This document shows, piece by piece, positions 44,472 to 52,715 of a DNA stretch of 64,000 nucleotides. Source of the DNA: Clostridiales bacterium (GTDB taxonomy: Bacteria; Bacillota; Clostridia; Peptostreptococcales; Anaerovoracaceae); assembly GCA_012513435.1 (NCBI GenBank), contig JAAZCE010000011.1:62001-126000 (forward strand), in the 5' to 3' direction. Positions within the stretch are counted from its first letter, which is position 1. Every line of letters starts with the position of its first letter. The notes beneath the pieces were generated by a model. The model made no database searches and was not told the origin of the DNA. It worked only from the letters and a program-made list of their open reading frames with translations. Position numbers and translations under genes: made by a program.

Positions 44472-46304
44472 ATGCTTGAAATTTTAGGAATCGTATTGCT
44501 GTGCAATATTAATAAAAAAAATGCTAAAATGCGTGGAAAAAAGCCGGGAGGCTATATTGGACTGACTATTGGGCTGTGGATAGGGATGGAGATAATAGGG
44601 GCAGCGATAGGCACTGTTTTACAGCTGGGATTGGGAGTTTATGTGTTGGCGATTGCATTTGCGCTCATCGGAGGGTTTGCTTCATGGTATATTTCTAAGA
44701 ATGTAAACACTGCTCCCACAAGTAAAACTTGTGATAATAATGCATATGATTACAAGCAAAAAACAGAAGTATGGCATGCAGTTAAATCTAATGAAAGTGT
44801 TATACATGAAGAGGAGCCAAGCAAAAGAACAGTTGAAGACACAATTAAACATTCACAAGAACCGGAAGAACGATTGGATGACACTGTAAAAGAATCATAT
44901 AAAGGTGAGAGTACTGTTCAGACGCAATTAGGTAAAGAGAGCTTTCCGGCACATACTATGACAGCAGTATGGTTTGCTGCTGCTATTGCAGGTAGTTGGG
45001 TACCGATACTCATTATGCATGTATTATTCAGAGAGGTATTTTTGGGTTCAAATATTGTTTACAACACAAGGGTGCCGTTCCTGATTTCGTATATTATGCT
45101 CGGTATAGGCGTTTATTTGATGCTTCAAAGGGAAAGGCTCTACAAGTGGATTTCCATAGGTGTATTTACAACGTCAATGATAATATCAGCCTTTAGCTCT
45201 ATTGCATATAAGTCTCTTATCGTCCGGTATAGTTTAGGGTCTTATTATCTAACTGAGCAGGTAAATGTATTTGATGGCTTTGGAAGAGCTCTTGGAAGTG
45301 CAATGCTTTCGACTATTGCTGCTTGCGGACTAGCTTTACTATTTGATTATTTGTGGTCAGAGAAAGAAGAAAAAAGGCGTATATGTAAGACCGGATGGAT
45401 AGCAGCAGCAGGGGTGCTTTTAGCAGACATAATATGCGCTGAACTTGAACCCAAAATGGGAGCAAACGTCACCACCTCGGAGGCATCGCTAAATATAATC
45501 ATCGGTCATATAGCAGGTGCGGCGGCATTGGCACTAACAGTCTTGTTTCTTTACATAGTGTGTGTAAAAAAGGAAAAAATAATAAAACTAAGGGGTTGGC
45601 CATTTGTTTGGTGTATACTTTGTAGCTTAGGCATGTTTAGTTCGCTTTTTATTACATTTGCTCCAAACCAAGCATATTCTATGCAAATTTTATTTTCCAT
45701 AGCAGCACTTGTTGGTTTTATTATGTTGCTATGCCATAGGCGACTGGGGTTTTTTATTATAACAGCAGGAGCTTTTGTTTCCCTATTGAGTCAGTTTTTA
45801 GCCTCTTCGGATGGAATAACATACGGAGCCTTATATGGGACAACATACTATGCATCTGCTGTAGGAGAAAGCGTGACAATGTTTACAGCTTCATTGTCAG
45901 GTGTTTTGACTATAATTATTACTTGGATATCAATACAAAGATCATGGCGAGAAAGTGCTTTAGGGTATAATTTTGAACTTCAGAACAAAGGTAAATGTGA
46001 AATGGTGCCGGTATTTCCGAAAGCAGCAGCAATAATCAATTTGGTACTCTGTTCATTGGCTTTCATTATTTCGTTAGGAATGCTAATTAGTTTAAACTTT
46101 CAAACAGTTTTTTCTGTTAGCATGGTATTATCTATGACAGGAATCAGCCTGTCTATATGTGCAATTCCCTCGCTATTCAGTAAATATGTGCCCTATAAAC
46201 AATGGATGAATATATTGATGCAGGTGATGTTCTTTGTGATTTGTTCAGTAATTTTGTCCATATTGCTGGTAAACATTTTTAATAGTATTGTTTTACCGAA
46301 ATAA
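44472..46304 (+). CDS. Large multi-span membrane protein of unknown function
   Basis: 610 residues. Two N-terminal helices (GYIGLTIGLWIGMEIIGAAIGTVLQL and VLAIAFALIGGFASWYI), a polar linker of about 85 residues rich in Glu and Lys, then about twelve further hydrophobic segments to the C-terminus. No known transporter motif was recognised. GGAGGG precedes the ATG. It sits between the zinc-ribbon protein and an anchored extracellular protein. Confidence 0.6.
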   Translation: MLEILGIVLLCNINKKNAKMRGKKPGGYIGLTIGLWIGMEIIGAAIGTVLQLGLGVYVLAIAFALIGGFASWYISKNVNTAPTSKTCDNNAYDYKQKTEVWHAVKSNESVIHEEEPSKRTVEDTIKHSQEPEERLDDTVKESYKGESTVQTQLGKESFPAHTMTAVWFAAAIAGSWVPILIMHVLFREVFLGSNIVYNTRVPFLISYIMLGIGVYLMLQRERLYKWISIGVFTTSMIISAFSSIAYKSLIVRYSLGSYYLTEQVNVFDGFGRALGSAMLSTIAACGLALLFDYLWSEKEEKRRICKTGWIAAAGVLLADIICAELEPKMGANVTTSEASLNIIIGHIAGAAALALTVLFLYIVCVKKEKIIKLRGWPFVWCILCSLGMFSSLFITFAPNQAYSMQILFSIAALVGFIMLLCHRRLGFFIITAGAFVSLLSQFLASSDGITYGALYGTTYYASAVGESVTMFTASLSGVLTIIITWISIQRSWRESALGYNFELQNKGKCEMVPVFPKAAAIINLVLCSLAFIISLGMLISLNFQTVFSVSMVLSMTGISLSICAIPSLFSKYVPYKQWMNILMQVMFFVICSVILSILLVNIFNSIVLPK

Positions 46305-46369
46305 ATGTAGGTGAATTACTTGCTACATTTAGAGTATGTAAAGAGATCGAAATAATATAGAAAGGACTA

Positions 46370-47551
46370 ATGAAGTTTATGAACAGCGTAAATGATATAG
46401 ATAATGCTGAAAATGAGCAGATAAATGATGAAGCTGTAAAAACAGAAGAATTTAATACTAAAAAAAACAAAGAGCCTCTTAGTATAAAACGCAAATATAT
46501 CGTTATAGCTTTTGTGAGCTTTGCTGTACTTGTGATCGTAGCCTTTGTTTGTATCATAAGTAATCTCTTGTTTCCGGTAAAGGCAGAGCAGAACCAAGCT
46601 AGTATATTTATCATAAGCGGAGAATCAGCTAAAACGGAAATGAATTTCATTAATAGCTCCGGCACGGACAAAGAATTGGTGCTGGATTACGGACAAGGAG
46701 AGATAATCAAAAAAAATATACCGGCTGACGGTAATAAAAAAATTGAGCTAAATTTTGGCAGAGCACAGGCAGACACTTCGATAGAAGTGAAATATGGTTT
46801 TTTAGGTTTGAAAAAGATTCAAACGCAAATTATCGTAGTAGAGCCTGCTCAGCTTAGCTTTTCTGCAATTAGAATCAGAGATAAGTCGGGAACTGATATT
46901 ACCCAAAAAAAATATTGCGAGCCGAACAGCAAGGTAATTTTTGAAGCAGAAATCAGAAATAATTCCAAGAAAGCCTTTGAAAGAGAATATCAGCTTGTTA
47001 TTAATAAAAAGGTAATGACAACTAAAGTAGCCAAATGGACTGAATCCGGCGATGTTTCGGTAACATTAGCATTCAAGCACGATTTTAAAGAACAGGGACT
47101 ATACGAAATCAAAATCGGTAATTCAAAAATAAATTTTATATGTTCGACTAACGATACGCCACCTGCAAATGGAACAGTGCTTTTGAATAATAACTCCGGT
47201 GGTAAAGGAGTTCTAAAAATAAATAGTAAATACAATAATGATATTATAGTTACCTTAGCCCAGACTAGTTCGCTAGATAAGGCAGAAAAGAGAATTTTTC
47301 TAAAAGCAAATGGTTCTGCAACTATTTCAGGAGTGAAAGATGGTACATATGTGATTTACGTTAAGGGCGGAAAGGGATACAGTAATGTTGCTAAGGATAT
47401 CCTAGAACCGACATCTGCATACAAATCTACGGATTCCATGAAATTTGAATCTACGGCAAGCACATATTCTATATGGACATTGGATTTGGGGGTACAAGGA
47501 GGTAATACCGGAATAACATCAATTGATAACAATTCTATACCAAATAATTAG
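46370..47551 (+). CDS. Single-span protein with large extracellular beta-rich domain
   Basis: 393 residues. A charged N-terminus of about 43 residues is followed by one helix (YIVIAFVSFAVLVIVAFVCIISNLLF) and an extracellular region of about 320 residues, predicted mostly beta (IRIRDKSGTDITQKKYCEPNSKVIFEAEIRNN). No wall anchor. No family recognised; it may interact with the lipoproteins encoded next. Confidence 0.55.
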   Translation: MKFMNSVNDIDNAENEQINDEAVKTEEFNTKKNKEPLSIKRKYIVIAFVSFAVLVIVAFVCIISNLLFPVKAEQNQASIFIISGESAKTEMNFINSSGTDKELVLDYGQGEIIKKNIPADGNKKIELNFGRAQADTSIEVKYGFLGLKKIQTQIIVVEPAQLSFSAIRIRDKSGTDITQKKYCEPNSKVIFEAEIRNNSKKAFEREYQLVINKKVMTTKVAKWTESGDVSVTLAFKHDFKEQGLYEIKIGNSKINFICSTNDTPPANGTVLLNNNSGGKGVLKINSKYNNDIIVTLAQTSSLDKAEKRIFLKANGSATISGVKDGTYVIYVKGGKGYSNVAKDILEPTSAYKSTDSMKFESTASTYSIWTLDLGVQGGNTGITSIDNNSIPNN

Positions 47552-47665
47552 TAATATGCACAGAATATAGTATCATTAACAAATTTCGAATATACAGCAG
47601 AGCCTGCTGTAAACAATTAAACTTTGTATTTATTAAAACCAATAAACATAAAGGGAGAATATTTT

Positions 47666-48010
47666 ATGAAAAAAGCGGTGATTGTATTGACATTGGTTGT
47701 TGGGCTCATTTTTGCCATGACCGGGTGCGGAGGCATCGACTATTCGGGAGAGTGGAAGGCAGTAGACGTAGAAAATGAAGCAGGCATCCACTTCCCGGCC
47801 GAAGCGTACAATGAGTTCGCTTTCGTTTTTAATGAAGACGGAACGGGCAAATGTATTTTGGACGATGACAGCGCTAAAATTGAATGGACGGAAACTGAAG
47901 CAGGCATTACTGTTGACCAAGACGGCAGTTCAATTAACTTAGCGGAAGATGACGGGCAGTTGATGATGATTGATAATGCAAACAACAAAATCTACTTTGA
48001 AAAACAATAA
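47666..48010 (+). CDS. Small lipoprotein
   Basis: 114 residues; ATG 47666 behind AAGGGAG is preferred to the track start. The lipobox is FAMTGCGG. The mature part begins YSGEWKAVDVENEAG and has a repeated strand pattern with GTGKCILDDDSAKIEW, resembling lipocalin-like small clostridial lipoproteins that open with a GxW motif. Ligand unknown. Confidence 0.75.
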   Translation: MKKAVIVLTLVVGLIFAMTGCGGIDYSGEWKAVDVENEAGIHFPAEAYNEFAFVFNEDGTGKCILDDDSAKIEWTETEAGITVDQDGSSINLAEDDGQLMMIDNANNKIYFEKQ

Positions 48011-48054
48011 GAGTTCATTGTTGAACTCATTTTAATCGATATCGGAGGAACAGA

Positions 48055-48324
48055 ATGAAAAAAATAGCGATAGTTATTATGGCGATTACATTTTCGGTGC
48101 TGTTATTTGTCGGATGCGGGGAAAAAGAAGTCCCCTGTGATACGTGCAATGGCAAGGGAGAGGTGAGTGTAATTATAGATTCTGCCACTTGTACAAAGTG
48201 CAACGGAACAGGTGAGGATGCATTTGGAGGAACCTGCGGGACCTGCTATGGTTCCGGACAGACTCATCATTACGATACAAAAAAATGTGAAAAATGCGGT
48301 GGAGATGGGGTTATAATAGAGTAA
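48055..48324 (+). CDS. Lipoprotein with DnaJ-type CXXCXGXG zinc motifs
   Basis: 89 residues. A signal with lipobox (VLLFVGCGEKE) exports it. The mature part is almost entirely CDTCNGKGEV, CTKCNGTGED, CGTCYGSGQT and CEKCGGDGVI, the four repeats of the DnaJ zinc finger. A DnaJ-type zinc domain outside the cell on a lipid anchor is unusual. AATCGATATCGGAGGA gives the ribosome binding site. Confidence 0.8.
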   Translation: MKKIAIVIMAITFSVLLFVGCGEKEVPCDTCNGKGEVSVIIDSATCTKCNGTGEDAFGGTCGTCYGSGQTHHYDTKKCEKCGGDGVIIE

Positions 48325-48432
48325 TTGCACGTAGATTAGGCATAAATGCAACTCTCCGGGGTTTTTTATTGCTTATAACGCATATCAAATTAATGCGATA
48401 TAATCATATTGATATTTTGTGAGGGGGTTCAA

Positions 48433-49809
48433 ATGAAAAAGAAAACAGCATTGAAAAAAATTATCTGCCTCGGAGTATGTTTGGTGTTGGTTATAGCCAT
48501 TGGGCTCATGCTATGCGGATGCAGCGGTGGCGGGCTGGCAGAAGCATATGAAAAACTGCCCGAGATACAAGGAGACCTGAGTGTATTTGAATATGAAAAA
48601 GACTCGGATACACTAATAATACAGCTTGACGAATATGATACAGATGTAGATGAATTTTTTGATATTATTGATGAAGCTGTTAAGGGATGTGATATTGGAA
48701 CACTGTCATTTCGTGGGAATTTGGAAGCCGTAAATCATGAAGCATATATGAGAACGTTGGATAAAAGACTTGGTGAACTGCCCTGCAAATCAATCAAACG
48801 GCTTGATGTGGGACCTAATGTATATGAAATGGAGGGGCAATGGACCAAGCTGCTGGAAAAAACCGATGAGCTGTATATGTACGAGGGGTACTTTGAAGGG
48901 TATTCAAAGGTTGAAGGTAAATATCAGAAAAATTTGGGCAAAGTTCAAAGCATAGCGTTTTATGAAAACCTATACGAAAAAGCAGTATATGATATTAGTG
49001 AGCTAAGTGCTTTTTCGGGGGTAAAGTCTATTACCTTCAGCGCAGGGCTCACAAAGGAGGAGCAAAAAGAGACAGCGAATAAGGGATTTTTATTTGAATA
49101 TGATTATTCCGACTTAAAATGTCTTGCTGATATGTCTGAGCTTGAGACAGTGCTGTTTTTTCCGGAGATTGATTCATGGACTCCGGGAAGTGAATATTAT
49201 AATTACATTCTGGCATTACAGCAGGTCGTGCCCAATGTAAAAACCAACAAAGCCGGGGAACTGTATAACGAAGAAACACTGACTGCGGTTAAGAATATAG
49301 ATGTGTTATCCATAGCCACCGGAGAATCGCGAGACAAGGCCTTAGAGGTTTTGCTTGCCGATGAGCCTAAAGAATGTTATGAAAAGGGAATAAAATTTGA
49401 AATGAAATCAGGCAAGCCCGAATTGACTGGGAAATGCCTTGTATATGTGGCATATCCTTTTGAGGAACAATGGAATAAAGATATATTTTATGATATGGCG
49501 CCCAGCGTAGTAATCAGTGAGTTATCAGCAAGTAATATTGCCCTTCCGGAAAAGCCCGGAGATTATGACACCTTTGTCTATATATATCCAAAGTATAGCC
49601 AGACTGGAACATATGACAGCGGAACGAAGGCATACGTAACAAAAACCATGCTACAGGTTTTTGATATAAAAAATGGAGTAAGATATGAGCCTGTAACTAT
49701 AGATGAGCAAGAACCGCCGCAGAGCTTTACACATTACGGAGCTGCCCCGAATTCATATTGCCCTAACATGAAGCCTGAAAAGGCATTTGAATATTTGAAA
49801 GGACTGTAG
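48433..49809 (+). CDS. Large lipoprotein of unknown function
   Basis: About 458 residues from ATG 48433 behind GAGGGGG. A basic N-terminus leads to a hydrophobic signal and lipobox (IGLMLCGCSGGG). The exported part has segments that look like irregular leucine-rich or solenoid repeats (DIGTLSFRGNLEAVNHEAYM, CKSIKRLDVGPNVYEM, VQSIAFYENLYEKAVYDISELSAFSGVKSITF). No known family. Confidence 0.65.
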   Translation: MKKKTALKKIICLGVCLVLVIAIGLMLCGCSGGGLAEAYEKLPEIQGDLSVFEYEKDSDTLIIQLDEYDTDVDEFFDIIDEAVKGCDIGTLSFRGNLEAVNHEAYMRTLDKRLGELPCKSIKRLDVGPNVYEMEGQWTKLLEKTDELYMYEGYFEGYSKVEGKYQKNLGKVQSIAFYENLYEKAVYDISELSAFSGVKSITFSAGLTKEEQKETANKGFLFEYDYSDLKCLADMSELETVLFFPEIDSWTPGSEYYNYILALQQVVPNVKTNKAGELYNEETLTAVKNIDVLSIATGESRDKALEVLLADEPKECYEKGIKFEMKSGKPELTGKCLVYVAYPFEEQWNKDIFYDMAPSVVISELSASNIALPEKPGDYDTFVYIYPKYSQTGTYDSGTKAYVTKTMLQVFDIKNGVRYEPVTIDEQEPPQSFTHYGAAPNSYCPNMKPEKAFEYLKGL

Positions 49810-49821
49810 AGGATAGTTATT

Positions 49822-50385
49822 ATGAAAGGGAAGAACCTGTTTGATGCTGCACAGTATTATTCGGAAAACAGAAGAAAAAAATTTGAGAAAGCATTAAAGA
49901 AGTCTACACAGGCTGAAATATTGGAATTTGTTCTTAACAGAGCATTTCCTTCCGATCCGGTATTTATCGCACTTGAATACTTGACAGACGAGGGAATGCT
50001 GTTTCAGGTTGCTTCCACGCAGCAAATCAAATCAATTGCCGGGAAAACCCCTGTTATACAAGTAGGCATAACAGAAAGGGCCGGGGTAGATATTTGTGTA
50101 CAGGCTATAATGCAAATGAAGGAGCAGACTACGCTTATAAAGCTGTTTGAAAATTATGCAAACAACTCGCCCTTATATGGCATCTATAACGCAGGTTCAA
50201 CTTACAACGGTGGATATGAAAAGATAGACGCTTTGGTGAAGAAATTAAGTGAGGAAACCCGAAGAGATATAATAGAGAATCATCAGGAATGGAACAAGGG
50301 AAGCATGGAATGCGCATTTAAAGGCGGCGAATTCAGTGTATCAAACGGAACGTCATTGAGAACGGTGATTGTAAGCAAGCTATAA
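49822..50385 (+). CDS. Hypothetical cytosolic protein
   Basis: 187 residues, without signal or membrane segment. The N-terminal half is helical (YYSENRRKKFEKALKKSTQAEILEFVLNRAF), the rest mixed. It follows the large lipoprotein by twelve bases and is probably in the same transcript. No family recognised. The span 50386-50600 behind it holds only a terminator. Confidence 0.55.
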   Translation: MKGKNLFDAAQYYSENRRKKFEKALKKSTQAEILEFVLNRAFPSDPVFIALEYLTDEGMLFQVASTQQIKSIAGKTPVIQVGITERAGVDICVQAIMQMKEQTTLIKLFENYANNSPLYGIYNAGSTYNGGYEKIDALVKKLSEETRRDIIENHQEWNKGSMECAFKGGEFSVSNGTSLRTVIVSKL

Positions 50386-50513
50386 CGCAGGTTATTTATA
50401 TTTTAAGTATATAATAATTTATTTTCTGTAACAATAAAATCGCAAATAATATATTTGGTTATAGATAATGAAGTAGGCAGTATGCGCTTATGGACAATTT
50501 GTTTAACCGTCTG

Positions 50514-50547
50514 AAATACCAGTCAGAAAAACTGACTGGTATTTTTT
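50514..50547 (+). terminator. Rho-independent terminator
   Basis: Stem AATACCAGTCAG / CTGACTGGTATT with a 5-base loop followed by T residues. It lies inside the upstream part of the next track ORF, which shows that the true start of that gene is further downstream. Confidence 0.92.
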
Positions 50548-50618
50548 ATCGATTTTTGTCATATTTTTGGCATTTTCCAGATTTCAAACGTATTACTAAT
50601 GAAAATGGTCGAAAGGAG

Positions 50619-51038
50619 GTGGGAGAATTCAAGAGCCATATTGATGTAGAGATGATTTTCGATGCGTATTGTAAACAGGTTTTAGGAAATAAACTAATAG
50701 ATTATAAGCGTAGAGAGAATTATAGGAGAAATAATGAAGTTTCTTTATTTTATCTATCTGCAAAAGAAAGTATTGCTACAGAGGATGAATATTTTGTGCA
50801 TGTTATCAAAGTTGATAATGAAGAGTATTTAATACAAGATGAAGATTTACATATTGCATTAAATAACTTAACAGAGGATAAGTGCAAAATCATTTTGTTT
50901 TATTACTATGACAGAATGACGGATGGCGAAATCGCAAAAATCTTAGATTTGCCGAGAACTACCATACAGTATAAAAGGCGTACAGCGTTAGATACTTTAT
51001 GTGAATTGATTTTAGGAGGCAGAAAAAATGGAGATTAG
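50619..51038 (+). CDS. Element-encoded sigma-70-like regulator
   Basis: The track start at 50490 is excluded by the terminator. GTG 50619 or ATG 50652 in the same frame are the likely starts, near AAAGGAGG at 50612. The C-terminal part is a sigma region 4-like HTH (LTEDKCKIILFYYYDRMTDGEIAKILDLPRTTIQYKRRTALDTL). Proteins of this type accompany the HTH gene that follows in many Gram-positive conjugative elements and probably control the recombination module. Confidence 0.75.
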   Translation: MGEFKSHIDVEMIFDAYCKQVLGNKLIDYKRRENYRRNNEVSLFYLSAKESIATEDEYFVHVIKVDNEEYLIQDEDLHIALNNLTEDKCKIILFYYYDRMTDGEIAKILDLPRTTIQYKRRTALDTLCELILGGRKNGD

Positions 51039-51264
51039 CGAATATAGAAATCATATTAAATATCAAACCATTGAAGCAGCAGTAAAAGGCGATGAAGAAG
51101 CAATAAATAAAATCATTAATCACTACGGGAATTATATAAAAAAACTATCAACAATTAAAGTGATTGATGAAGGAGGATACGAAAGACAAGGTGTTGATGT
51201 ATATCTGTCGAGAATTCTTGAACTACATTTAATAACGGCCATATTAAAATTCAAAGTTATCTAA
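51028..51264 (+). CDS. Small helix-turn-helix protein (HTH_16 type)
   Basis: 78 residues. The N-terminal half (YQTIEAAVKGDEEAINKIINHYGNYIKKLS) matches the small conjugative transposon regulator next to the sigma-like gene in Tn916-type elements. The start overlaps the sigma-like stop. The C-terminal part after ERQGVDVYLSRILELHL is short, as normally seen. Confidence 0.85.
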   Translation: MEISEYRNHIKYQTIEAAVKGDEEAINKIINHYGNYIKKLSTIKVIDEGGYERQGVDVYLSRILELHLITAILKFKVI

Positions 51265-51289
51265 AAGCTAAAACATTTTGCAGATAAAA

Positions 51290-51560
51290 AACTGAATAGG
51301 AAACATTACATACGTTTAAAAGCCGGGGAGCCTGTGTGAAAGAACGCCGTGACCTGAGAAAATCAGCAGCGATAAAATCTTTGAACGCCTAAATAGAATT
51401 GGCAGCCTATTTTGCGATGATCTGGCTTTGTATAATGATACTCCCGTCTTGAACTCTCCACGGAATTGGACGGCGGCTCATAGGAATGGGGCGAAGGGAT
51501 ACCTTGTGTGCTGAAGCTAAGGCAGTGTAATGTTTATAAAACGTAGAACATGCCTTAATT
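51290..51560 (+). ncRNA. Candidate structured RNA or leader before the recombinases
   Basis: The 340-base gap 51265-51603 has no ORF but a higher GC content than its surroundings. Paired segments are visible: CTGA/TCAG near 51354, CCGTC/GACGG near 51448 and 51470, and AAGGCA near 51521 paired with TGCCTT near 51550. An unpaired-looking purine stretch (GGGGCGAAGGGATACC) lies between. A promoter-like TATAAT (51565) follows it. I could not match it to a named RNA class. Confidence 0.4.
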
Positions 51561-51603
51561 TGTATATAATGTATATAAGGTCAAAAGAGAGGGGGAACTT
51601 GCA

Positions 51604-52704
51604 GTGGTTAAAGTAATAAAAGAAATTAAAAATACTGATATATTTTATTCCCTTGAAAGTGATACTGGAACATTAGAGAATGAAACACAATATTTAATTC
51701 ATAAAAAGAAAGTCAATGCTTCGCCTAATACAGTAAGGCGTATCGCATATTCTCTTTTATACTATCTTGGATTTTTAGAAAGAAACAATTTGGAATTAGG
51801 AGATGTTTTTAATTTATCATATTCCAAACAGCATGAGCATTTTTATCATTTTTTACAATATATCAAAAACGGAGAACATACGGACAGGGGAAAAGTCAGG
51901 AAAAACATCTCATGCAATATGTATCTTGGTGATGTACTTAGATATTATCAGTATTTGAGTTTGGAATACGAAAACTATGGAAAGCTAAAGGTCTTAAAAA
52001 ATAGCGATATAACAATAACAAATAAGATGGGAGTTAAGAAAAAAATAGATGGTAAAACATTTAAAGGCTATTTACCAAATGATAAAAAGCAGGGTGAAAC
52101 TTTGGGGGAAGACAAGCTATTCAAGCTTGTTGGGTCGTGCACAAATTGCAGAGATCAACTAATTTTACTCATGATAGCTGAAACGGGGTTTCGTGTTGGT
52201 GAAGTTTTAGGAATAGATTATGTCGCTGACATTGATTATGAAAGCAGAGCGGCATCAGTGGTAGGTAGAGATAGAAATCTTAATTATGCAAGAGCTAAGA
52301 ATCAGGAAAATAGAAAAGGCTATTTTAGCGAACGGACATTTAAGCTGCTTATGGCATATATATCAAAATACAAAGACATACTAAAAAATACAACAAGTTT
52401 ATTTGTTGTCATATCGGGAGAGCATATTGGAAAGCCTCTGAAAGTAAGTGCTGTTTACAGTATGTTGCGAAGACTTGAGAAAAAGACAAGAATAGATACA
52501 CATCCTCATGCGATAAGGCATTACTTTGCTAATGAGAGATGGAAAAGCGGATGGGATTTGTTATTGATAAGCACTGCATTAGGACATAAATCAATTCAGA
52601 CAACTATAAACTATCTTAACGTGGGAAGCGAAGAACTGCGATCTGCGGCAGAAGATTATTACAGGAATAATAATGCGCTTAATATGATTGGAGACTTATT
52701 ATAA
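51604..52704 (+). CDS. tnpA: Tyrosine recombinase TnpA (Tn554 type)
   Basis: 366 residues from GTG 51604 behind GAGGGGG. The catalytic set is visible: Arg in ETGFRVGEVLG (about residue 197), H-x-x-R in PHAIRHYFAN (about 302-305), His in LGHKSIQTT (about 328) and Tyr in TINYLNVG (about 336). Size and position before a second and third recombinase match Tn554 TnpA. It should cut and rejoin DNA at the cpaF target. Confidence 0.92.
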   Translation: MVKVIKEIKNTDIFYSLESDTGTLENETQYLIHKKKVNASPNTVRRIAYSLLYYLGFLERNNLELGDVFNLSYSKQHEHFYHFLQYIKNGEHTDRGKVRKNISCNMYLGDVLRYYQYLSLEYENYGKLKVLKNSDITITNKMGVKKKIDGKTFKGYLPNDKKQGETLGEDKLFKLVGSCTNCRDQLILLMIAETGFRVGEVLGIDYVADIDYESRAASVVGRDRNLNYARAKNQENRKGYFSERTFKLLMAYISKYKDILKNTTSLFVVISGEHIGKPLKVSAVYSMLRRLEKKTRIDTHPHAIRHYFANERWKSGWDLLLISTALGHKSIQTTINYLNVGSEELRSAAEDYYRNNNALNMIGDLL

Positions 52705-52715
52705 GGGCAGGAAAA

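Noticed and set aside
50490-50618. N-terminal extension of the sigma-like ORF in the track
   Set aside because: A strong terminator hairpin lies inside it, and the sequence before 50612 does not look like sigma protein.
51290-51400. Group II intron 5' end (GUGUG-like start near 51333)
   Set aside because: No intron-encoded protein, no domain V-like hairpin and no matching 3' end were found nearby.
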